DNA from: CANDOC01 sp965261725 | GTDB taxonomy: Bacteria > Pseudomonadota > Gammaproteobacteria > Pseudomonadales > Endozoicomonadaceae | Direction of reading: 5' to 3' | Assembly (NCBI GenBank): GCA_965261725.1 | Contig: CBDHDU010000002.1 | Location: forward strand, 62,001-126,000 | DNA: 64,000 nt | Shown here: positions 57,417 through 64,000 of the stretch, piece after piece | How positions within the stretch are numbered: position 1 is the first letter of the stretch | Layout: every line of letters starts with the position of its first letter | Made by a program: the position numbers and the translations under genes | Notes under the pieces: generated by a model | Told to the model about the DNA's origin: nothing | The model's database searches: none | The model's input: only the letters and a program-made list of their open reading frames with translations

Positions 57417-58286
57417 ATGAATAAAGCGTTGATTTCTCAGCTGGCGACCCGGTTTGAGGGTATTACCCATACTCTGATAGATACTCCTGTTGAGTTCTGG
57501 TATGCGCGAGAGCTTATGTCTGAATTGGGGTACGATCGCTGGGAAAACTTCGCCAAAGTTGTTGATAAAGCCAGAACTGCTTGTGAGAACTCGGGAAACC
57601 TTCCAGATGACCATTTTCGTGACGTCACGAAAATGGTTCAGGTTGGCTCCAATGCGCAGCGACCTATTGCTGATGTCATGCTGACGCGTTATGCCTGCTA
57701 TCTGATAGCTCAGAATGGTGATCCTCGTAAAGAAGCTATCGCCTTTGCTCAAACTTATTTTGCCTTGCAAACCCGCAAACAGGAGATTTTAGAAGAACGT
57801 TTCCGACTTCAGGACCGGTTGAATGCCCGCCAGAAACTCAGGGAGTCTGAAACTGAGCTCTCCAGAAATATTTACGAGCGGGGTGTTGATGATAGGGGTT
57901 TTGGCCGTATTCGCTCAAAAGGCGATGCAGCTTTGTTTGGAGGAAACAACACCAGAGATATGAAACGAAAATTGGGGATGCCTGAAAAACGCCCTTTGGC
58001 TGATTTCTTACCCACGGTTACTATCGCAGCCAAGAATCTTGCTACTGAGATTACCAATCATAATGTTACAGAGCATGACTTGCAGGGAGAGAGCCCGATA
58101 GCGGAAGAACATGTGCAAAACAACCGTAGTGTTCGATCTATGTTGCAAGATCGAGGTATTACACCAGAAGAACTACCGCCTGAAGAAGATATCAACAAGC
58201 TGTCACGGCGAGTGAAGAATCATGAGGGTAAGTTGAGCAAGGAAAACCGGTTACCAAAATCTATAGGGCAGGTTGATGAAACCTGA
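57417..58286 (+). CDS. dinD: DNA damage-inducible protein D
   Basis: A 289-residue DinD-like protein with the N-terminal Bro-N-like motif (VEFWYARELMSELGYDRWEN), DHFRDVTKMVQVGSNAQRPI and AYFALQTRKQEI-like helices, then LRESETELSRNIYERGVDDR. E. coli DinD is SOS-induced and inhibits RecA filament activity. Placement beside ssb fits a DNA-repair role. No clear LexA box (CTGT-N8-ACAG) was found in the short upstream gap. Confidence 0.88.
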   Translation: MNKALISQLATRFEGITHTLIDTPVEFWYARELMSELGYDRWENFAKVVDKARTACENSGNLPDDHFRDVTKMVQVGSNAQRPIADVMLTRYACYLIAQNGDPRKEAIAFAQTYFALQTRKQEILEERFRLQDRLNARQKLRESETELSRNIYERGVDDRGFGRIRSKGDAALFGGNNTRDMKRKLGMPEKRPLADFLPTVTIAAKNLATEITNHNVTEHDLQGESPIAEEHVQNNRSVRSMLQDRGITPEELPPEEDINKLSRRVKNHEGKLSKENRLPKSIGQVDET

Positions 58287-58305
58287 AATACCTTTGGCTC
58301 TGTAG

Positions 58306-58331
58306 AAAGGGCGGGGAAACCCACCCTTTTT
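58306..58331. terminator. Bidirectional terminator
   Basis: AAAGGGCGGG and CCCACCCTTTTT form a stem with one internal mismatch around GAAA. The T-tract on the + strand and A-rich start allow use by dinD and the convergent thioredoxin-fold gene. Confidence 0.7.
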
Positions 58332-58348
58332 GAAATAAACCCAGCAGA

Positions 58349-59371
58349 TTATTTCTTCAATGTGGACTCAATAGCCGCCCGCACATCAACTTCAGCATCG
58401 TGGGTATGAATCCGCTTGCCGTTGATAAAGAATGTCGGGGTACCGGTCACACCCAGATCATCACCCAGAGCTTTAGAGTCAGCGACAAACTTTTTGGTTT
58501 TCTCTGAAGTGACGCACTGGTTGAACTTGCCCATATCCATTTTCAGTTGTTTGGCAAATTCGGCAGGGCTTGCTTCTGTCAGGGCGCTTTGGTTATCGAA
58601 TGCCAGTGTATTGTACTTCCAGAAAGCATCGTTATCTTGTTCACGTAAGCAGGAAGCACCACGAGCCAGCTTGGCGCTCAGGCCTTCCGGGTTGCCGCGA
58701 TCAACAACCGGGTAGTCGACGTGGTACAGCTTTAGTTTGCCCGGATAGTCAGCCATGATCTTCGTCATCGCTTCGGTTGCTGTTTTGCAGTAACCGCAGC
58801 GATAGTCAGCAAACTCTACGATAGTAATCTGTGCATCTTCAGCACCTTTCCAGGCATAGTTCTCAAGATCAATATCGAAAGTCGGTGATTCTGGCTGAGG
58901 CAGTGTCAGACTGAAGTTACCCGCTTTTTTAATTTCAGCGATGATGGCCTGATATTTTTCCATCTGACGGCGAGCCTGAAGCTCTTGTTTGATACGGGGC
59001 TTAACCTGTTCCAGTGGCATCTGGATACGGTCTTTAAAATCGTTGTAAAACGCTTCTGCTTCAGCGTCGGTGACAGGCTCAACTTCCAGCAGCTTTCTTT
59101 CAGTTTCTTCAACTGAGCGGTCATCTTTCGCAGCCATCTGATCAACATGCAGGCTGAACAGGGCTTCATCAATAATCAGGCTTTGTTGTTCCCATGCTTT
59201 CACTTCGGCATCATAGAAAGCTTGCTGCAGGCGTGGTTCCAGTTTCTTTAGGGAGTAGGTTTTACCTTCCCAGCTGAAGAGTTCGGTTGATTCTGCAGCA
59301 AAAGCAGAAGTGGCCAGTACCGCAGATACTGCACCAGCAATGATGCTGGAGCGGAAAGAAAAAGAGGTCAT
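58349..59371 (-). CDS. DsbA-family thioredoxin-fold protein with SurA-like N-terminal region
   Basis: A 340-residue exported protein. The ATG at 59371 follows GGAA and gives a signal peptide (SSIIAGAVSAVLATSAFA). Residues about 25-150 resemble the helical N-terminal part of SurA/PpiD-type chaperones (EVEPVTDAEAEAFYNDFKDR). The C-terminal half is a DsbA/Com1-like thioredoxin fold with CGYC in ADYRCGYCKTATEAM and the cis-Pro in VTGTPTFFINGKRI. It probably acts in periplasmic disulfide chemistry. It lies downstream of zntA on the same strand. Confidence 0.85.
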   Translation of the reverse strand: MTSFSFRSSIIAGAVSAVLATSAFAAESTELFSWEGKTYSLKKLEPRLQQAFYDAEVKAWEQQSLIIDEALFSLHVDQMAAKDDRSVEETERKLLEVEPVTDAEAEAFYNDFKDRIQMPLEQVKPRIKQELQARRQMEKYQAIIAEIKKAGNFSLTLPQPESPTFDIDLENYAWKGAEDAQITIVEFADYRCGYCKTATEAMTKIMADYPGKLKLYHVDYPVVDRGNPEGLSAKLARGASCLREQDNDAFWKYNTLAFDNQSALTEASPAEFAKQLKMDMGKFNQCVTSEKTKKFVADSKALGDDLGVTGTPTFFINGKRIHTHDAEVDVRAAIESTLKK

Positions 59372-59407
59372 TATAGTTTCCGAAAACAGGGAAATTGCAG
59401 AGTTGGA

Positions 59408-59442
59408 GTGTAATACCCGCTGGTGGATTGCGGGTATTACAC
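59408..59442. other. 13-bp perfect inverted repeat between zntA and the DsbA-like gene
   Basis: GTGTAATACCCGC and GCGGGTATTACAC are perfectly complementary around a nine-base loop. No T-tract follows on either strand. It may be a weak terminator for zntA, a stabilising hairpin or an operator for the DsbA-like gene. Confidence 0.6.
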
Positions 59443-59457
59443 AGATCAATAAATTAC

Positions 59458-61650
59458 TTATGCATCAGGATTTTGACGTAGTAATCGCAGGGCGTTGAGT
59501 GTTACCAGTGCAGTACCACCTGTGTCGGCAAGTACTGCTGCCCACAGGCCGGTAAAACCAAGCATAGTGGTAACAAGGAACACCGCTTTCAGTCCAATTG
59601 CCAGCGCAATGTTCTGGCGAATATTGTTTTGGGTTGCTCTGGCAAGACGGATGACGCCGGGCAGGGTGCTCAGGCGTTCATGGGTGAGTACGGCATCGGC
59701 AGTTTCAAGGGCGACATCGGTTCCCTGTCCCATGGCAATACTGACACTGGCAGCTTTGAATGCAGGGGCATCATTAATACCATCACCGACCATGGCGATA
59801 TTGGTTTCCTGCTTCAGTGTTTCAACGGCATCTACTTTATCTGCAGGTAATAATTCTGCGCGGAACTCGGCACCAATTTTCTCAGCGATTGCCGCGGCGG
59901 TACGTTTGTTATCACCTGTCAGCATAATGCTGCTGATATGCATGTGTTGCAGGGTTTTGATACTGTGCCGGGTGTCGTGGCGCAGTGTGTCGCCAAGGGC
60001 AATCAGTCCCTGCAATGCTTTATTTTTGATGATAATAACAACGGTGTTGCCTTCGTTTTCCAGTGTCTTGATACGGTCATGAATCGTATCTTCAAAGGTG
60101 ATTTTCTCTCTGGCAGAACGTGGGGACAGCACTTCGATAGTATCGTTGCCAATATGTCCGATGACGCCGATACCGGCAAACACCTGAATCTGTTCAGCGG
60201 CTTTCAGTTTGCACTGCTGCTCATCTGCACGGTTCAAAATGGCTTTTGCCAGCGGGTGTGATGAACCCTGTTCAACACTGGCAGCGAGAGACAACAAGTC
60301 AGTTTCATTACCAATGGTAGGAACGATCGCGGTAACTTCAGGTTTGCCCTGAGTCAGTGTGCCGGTTTTATCAAAGGCAATCTTTGTTACCCGGCCAAGC
60401 TGTTCAAGTGCAGCACCGCCCTTGATTAAAACACCGACACGGGTTGCGGCTGCCAGTGCTGAGGTTACAGCGGCAGGTGTAGAAATAACCAGCGCGCAGG
60501 GGCAGGCAATCAATAGCAGGGTCAGGCCTTTATATATCCATTCCAGCCAGACTGCGCCAAACAACAGTGGCGGAATCACCATTACCAGAATCGCCAGTAC
60601 CAGCATTGCCGGCGTGTAAACACGACTAAAGCTATCTATAAAGCGTTCGATGGGCGCACGACGTTCTTCGGCTTCTTCAATCAGACGCAGAATACGATCA
60701 ATCGCATTGTCGCCGGGTTCAGACATCACCTTGATCTGTGCAACTTTATCTGCGGCAAGGCATCCGGCCATAACCTTATCACCCAGATCACGGGTAACCG
60801 GCACCGATTCACCGGTCAGTGCACTTTCATCAAAGCTGACGGCAGGTGTCAGCAGTTCACCGTCGATGGGCAGGCGGTCACCGGAACGGACTTCAATCAT
60901 ATCACCGGGCTGAAGCGTGCTTGCCATCACTTCCCGGCGCTCGCCATTGCTTATCAGCAGCGCAGTATCCGGTGTCAGTGCCATTAACTCTTTAACACCT
61001 TGTCGGGCGCGCCCGGCAGCATAACCTTCAAGCAGTTCACCAAAGGAGAACAGCAATAAAACCATTGCAGCTTCAACGGTTTCACCGAGGAACAGGGCAC
61101 CGATGGCTGCAACGCTCATCAACGTTTCAATACCAAACCAGGTACCGTTACGAGCCAATTCAATGGACTTTTTGATAAACGGAATCAAGCCGAAAACAGT
61201 GGTTATGCTGAATAGCAGTTCAGCTGTTGCCGGATTGAATTGATTAATAACAGTCGAGATCAGCATCAGTACGACCAGACTGATCAGGTGCCAATGCTGT
61301 TTCCAGAAGGGAACGGGTGGAGTGTCGTCATCGCCCGAACTGACAGAGAATCCAAGCGTTCTTATTTTGTCTTCAATTGTCCGGGGAGCAACAGATGGCT
61401 GCAGTTCAACAATCAACCGCTCGGTTGCAAAGGCAACACGGGAGCTGATAACACCGGGAATACCTTTTAGTGCTGTTTCTATTTTGGCTGCACAGCTGGG
61501 GCAGTCCATTCCACTAACCTGCCAGTCATAACGCTTGCCGGAAACCTTATGAACCGGCTTCTCCGGAGTTGATACTCTGGCCTGACAAGAGGAATTTTTA
61601 GCTGAACAGCATGATGACATCTCTAACACCACGAATGAATTTGCCTTCAT
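59458..61650 (-). CDS. zntA: Zn/Cd/Pb-transporting P-type ATPase
   Basis: A 730-residue P1B ATPase exporting divalent heavy metals. A Cys-rich N-terminus (MSSCCSAKNSSCQ) precedes a heavy-metal domain with GMDCPSC. The membrane CPC motif is in LIACPCALVIS, the phosphorylated Asp in DKTGTLT, and the hinge in MVGDGINDAPA. Presence of CPC with the N-terminal Cys cluster fits ZntA rather than a copper pump. Starts at 61650 or 61620 are both possible; neither has a strong Shine-Dalgarno, and the palindrome at 61649-61668 favours the shorter form. Confidence 0.92.
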   Translation of the reverse strand: MKANSFVVLEMSSCCSAKNSSCQARVSTPEKPVHKVSGKRYDWQVSGMDCPSCAAKIETALKGIPGVISSRVAFATERLIVELQPSVAPRTIEDKIRTLGFSVSSGDDDTPPVPFWKQHWHLISLVVLMLISTVINQFNPATAELLFSITTVFGLIPFIKKSIELARNGTWFGIETLMSVAAIGALFLGETVEAAMVLLLFSFGELLEGYAAGRARQGVKELMALTPDTALLISNGERREVMASTLQPGDMIEVRSGDRLPIDGELLTPAVSFDESALTGESVPVTRDLGDKVMAGCLAADKVAQIKVMSEPGDNAIDRILRLIEEAEERRAPIERFIDSFSRVYTPAMLVLAILVMVIPPLLFGAVWLEWIYKGLTLLLIACPCALVISTPAAVTSALAAATRVGVLIKGGAALEQLGRVTKIAFDKTGTLTQGKPEVTAIVPTIGNETDLLSLAASVEQGSSHPLAKAILNRADEQQCKLKAAEQIQVFAGIGVIGHIGNDTIEVLSPRSAREKITFEDTIHDRIKTLENEGNTVVIIIKNKALQGLIALGDTLRHDTRHSIKTLQHMHISSIMLTGDNKRTAAAIAEKIGAEFRAELLPADKVDAVETLKQETNIAMVGDGINDAPAFKAASVSIAMGQGTDVALETADAVLTHERLSTLPGVIRLARATQNNIRQNIALAIGLKAVFLVTTMLGFTGLWAAVLADTGGTALVTLNALRLLRQNPDA

Positions 61651-61668
61651 ATGAATTTATTTTCATAT
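61649..61668 (-). promoter_or_regulatory. Candidate ArsR/SmtB-type operator at zntA
   Basis: ATATGAA-N6-TTCATAT is a perfect palindrome with a TGAA-N6-TTCA core, which resembles operators of the zinc/cadmium-sensing ArsR/SmtB family. It overlaps the first possible zntA start codon. In E. coli zntA is controlled by the MerR-type ZntR, whose spacer-type operator I do not see. No regulator gene is nearby in this window. Confidence 0.45.
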
Positions 61669-61761
61669 AAATAAAAAGTCAAATGATTAGCAGGGCAAAT
61701 AGATGACCGTGGTCAACAACTGATAAAAGGTATTTTGCTGAAGCGGGATGAGATTAAACGA

Positions 61762-62757
61762 CTATTTGTATCCGACGGCTTTGATCAGGCGCTCTACAGT
61801 GTTACGCATATTCTGAACATCGCTCATCGCGGTGTCGTCTTCCCTGAATGTACCGAGCTTCATAACACTTGCAGGCCAGGGAGTACGAGGATTGGCGGGG
61901 TATTCATGACTGGTTTCGGTGAGCACCTTCTGTGCATCTACATCGGTCAGCCATTCCAGTAATTGTATGGCGCCTTTTGTGTTTTGAGCTTGCTTGAGTA
62001 TTCCGGCACCGGAGAGTCGAATAATCACGCCATAGCTACGCTGGTTGGGCCAGAAAGCTTTTACCTTCATCGAAGTATTTTGAATTGTTGTTCTGATATA
62101 GGTCGCGTGATCGACCATACCGACATCGCAGCTGCCGTCATGGATGGCATGAATCAGCGCAGCATCCTCATTAAAAGGGGGCTTGGCGAGGTTTATTACC
62201 CAGTTATGCAGAATTTCACCCACCGTTGAAACATCCGTATGTACCAGCAGATCGGCGATAAATTCGATTGTATCCGGATGCTGTGCTGTTGGCAGGCAGA
62301 GCCTCCCCCGCCACATTTTTGAGGCAAGACCGTCGTAGTTGAACAAGTCACGGTCAGACACTTTATCGGTGTTGTAAACAATAACGCGGGCCCGGCGAGT
62401 CAGTCCGAACCAGTCCATATTCATACTCTTCAGATGATCTGGTACTTGCTTACCGAGTGACTCGGACACTACTGGTGTCAGTTTTCCTGCCTGATTTGCC
62501 TGCCAGAGTGTTTGGGCTGAATTGGCAATCAATAAATCGGCCTGAGGATATTTGTTTAATTCCTGCTCCAGTTGATTTTCGTTGATACTGATTAGCCGGA
62601 TTTTAATGTTTTTGGTGGATTCATAATGCTCAAGCGCAGGCTTAATGAAAGCCTGTGGCCGGGTCGTCAAAACAGTCAGATTGGCGGTAGCCGCAACTGC
62701 CAGCGAGCAGATTTGTAGCGATATCAGGCCGATAAAGGAAGCAATATAAGCTTTCAT
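61762..62757 (-). CDS. Iron(III)-type ABC transporter substrate-binding protein
   Basis: A 331-residue periplasmic binding protein of the FbpA-like group. The signal peptide is MKAYIASFIGLISLQICSLA up to VAA. NLTVLTTRPQAFIKPALEHY opens the fold, and FGLTRRARVIVYNTDKVSDR is the hinge block conserved in iron-binding members. GAIQLLEWLTDVDAQKVLTE and HEYPANPRTPWP near the end match the family. No permease or ATPase gene is adjacent, so it may work with a distant system or as a sensor partner. Confidence 0.85.
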   Translation of the reverse strand: MKAYIASFIGLISLQICSLAVAATANLTVLTTRPQAFIKPALEHYESTKNIKIRLISINENQLEQELNKYPQADLLIANSAQTLWQANQAGKLTPVVSESLGKQVPDHLKSMNMDWFGLTRRARVIVYNTDKVSDRDLFNYDGLASKMWRGRLCLPTAQHPDTIEFIADLLVHTDVSTVGEILHNWVINLAKPPFNEDAALIHAIHDGSCDVGMVDHATYIRTTIQNTSMKVKAFWPNQRSYGVIIRLSGAGILKQAQNTKGAIQLLEWLTDVDAQKVLTETSHEYPANPRTPWPASVMKLGTFREDDTAMSDVQNMRNTVERLIKAVGYK

Positions 62758-62976
62758 AAACAGTATTAATTATTGGCAAATAGAAACCGGTAAGGTCTTT
62801 ATTCGGCCTGAGGCGGGTTTTCTGAATAGAAAAGTGCTCGATTCTCTCAATATTTTAAGAAGCAGGCCGAACTTACTAAGAGATATTGTTTCGTTAAACA
62901 GCCATAACAGGAAATATCATCTTTCTGGAAGAGGCTGGTTAGCGGCATTTTAACGCCACAGGTATCAGGGAAGATC

Positions 62977-64000
62977 ATGTCGGCTGAACAATCTAAAGAA
63001 TCAAAGTTCTGGCTCGGAAGACTGGCAACCAACCTGTTCTTCTGGTTTATGCTGCTGTCACTGCTGCCGGTCACCATTATTGGCTGGACGGAGTATGAGA
63101 AGGGCAAAGAAGTTATCGTGGAAAACAAATATCGTGAGTTATCCACAGTTAATCACCTGCTCAGCCGCCGTTTGAATGAATATTTTGACGCGGTTGTGAC
63201 CAACCTGTTTGTACGCGCAGGGGTCGCAGAAGAGTTTATCAGTCGCTTATCCCGCAATTTTGAAGGCAGTTATATGGCGCTGCCCGAATATATCAACAGC
63301 TTTGGCTACCGCAGCCTGGCAGATGAATATGGAACTGAATTTGTCGGCTTCCTGCGGTTTTATGACTATTCCGATGTCATTATCGGCGATAAAGACGGCA
63401 ATATTCTTTATACGACTAATGGGTACAGTGACTTGGGACAGAATCTGTTTGCCGGTGATTTAAGAGACACCAAACTGGCAGCCGCTGTCGTGCGTAGCTT
63501 TCGGTCAGTGCAGCCTCAATTTGCTGATGTTGGCCGCTATGATCCGGTTGGGGAAGATAAGGTTAGTTTCTTTGTATTGCCTTTAATGGATGACAAGCAA
63601 GAGGTCAGTGGCTTCCTTGCAATCCAGTTGTATGCCAGCGTCATTCAGGAACTGTTCAATCAGGGAATGACTGTCAGCGATGGGGCGCATTCGTATCTGG
63701 TTGGTCAGGATAAAAAAGTACGCTTTGGTGACGGCTTAAGCAGTGCTCAAATGATGAGTCTGCAGGCTGATACTGATCTTATCAGATACTGGTTGACTCA
63801 TATTGATTCAGAGACTGGGCAGTTCGTTGAAATACATGATGATCATTTGCATGAAATAACTAGCGGATCAGCAGAGGGGCACGATGATCATGGTCATGCT
63901 GATGAGCATGTGCATGACCCGGTTGCTGAAGTGATGGTTGAAGACCCAGAGCATAGTGATGCTACAAAGGATATCGGCGCTTATAAAATGGCGCAGATGA
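62977..64000 (+). CDS. Membrane sensor protein with His-rich segment (partial)
   Basis: 341 codons run open to the window end. The ATG at 62977 follows AGGGA. A membrane helix lies near residues 20-38 (FFWFMLLSLLPVTIIGW). A long extracytoplasmic region with dCache-like features follows (YDYSDVIIGDKDGNILYTTN, FFVLPLMDDKQEVSGFLAIQ). Residues 287-313 contain eight histidines among many aspartates. The C-terminal output domain lies outside the window, so it could be a histidine kinase, chemoreceptor or cyclic-di-GMP enzyme. It is divergent from the iron-type binding protein. Confidence 0.8.
   Translation, partial: MSAEQSKESKFWLGRLATNLFFWFMLLSLLPVTIIGWTEYEKGKEVIVENKYRELSTVNHLLSRRLNEYFDAVVTNLFVRAGVAEEFISRLSRNFEGSYMALPEYINSFGYRSLADEYGTEFVGFLRFYDYSDVIIGDKDGNILYTTNGYSDLGQNLFAGDLRDTKLAAAVVRSFRSVQPQFADVGRYDPVGEDKVSFFVLPLMDDKQEVSGFLAIQLYASVIQELFNQGMTVSDGAHSYLVGQDKKVRFGDGLSSAQMMSLQADTDLIRYWLTHIDSETGQFVEIHDDHLHEITSGSAEGHDDHGHADEHVHDPVAEVMVEDPEHSDATKDIGAYKMAQM

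Overview
The window reads as a chromosomal segment of a gammaproteobacterium. The rplA-rplJL-rpoBC, str (rpsL-rpsG-fusA-tuf), S10, spc and alpha ribosomal clusters follow one another on the + strand in the gammaproteobacterial order, and the proteins resemble those of Oceanospirillales. Secreted ankyrin-repeat proteins, nested insertion sequences and decayed genes beside a conserved core would fit a host-associated member such as Endozoicomonas. That placement is inference; there is no rRNA gene here to prove it.

Layout. Positions 1-10.7 kb hold the end of rplA, an L10-type leader, rplJ, rplL, an attenuator, rpoB and rpoC. Positions 10.7-16.4 kb hold a small hypothetical gene, a ureohydrolase divergent from an ArgP/LysG-type LysR regulator, a DUF4286-like gene, a choice-of-anchor-I-type lipoprotein and a short SbmA-like transporter. 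Positions 16.5-35.6 kb hold the str, S10, spc and alpha operons. They include rpmJ and end in a strong terminator after rplQ. Several long spacers there (rpsL-rpsG, rpsJ-rplC, rpsQ-rplN, rpmJ-rpsM) fold into clear hairpins and are probably regulatory or processing sites.

Positions 35.6-40.8 kb are an accessory block. A gene for a secreted protein is split by an A8 run. It is followed by an ISNCY-like element whose left end is interrupted by a complete IS5-family element, and then by the 3' remnant of a second copy of the split gene. Positions 40.9-47.7 kb carry an alanine/serine-glyoxylate-type aminotransferase, a POT peptide transporter, an unknown gene and uvrA.

Positions 47.8-55.1 kb are a second accessory block that separates uvrA from its usual divergent neighbours, a YajR-like MFS gene and ssb. 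It contains two paralogous secreted ankyrin proteins, one destroyed by a perfect 95-bp tandem duplication, plus a DUF819 membrane protein, an acyl-CoA dehydrogenase and an unknown secreted/membrane protein. Positions 55.3-64.0 kb hold the MFS gene, ssb, dinD, a DsbA-like thioredoxin, a ZntA-type metal ATPase with a TGAA-N6-TTCA operator-like palindrome, an iron-type ABC binding protein, and the start of a membrane sensor with a histidine-rich segment.

The conserved clusters supply transcription and translation machinery. The most unusual material is the two accessory blocks of secreted, apparently lineage-specific proteins, which show active duplication, IS insertion and frameshifting.
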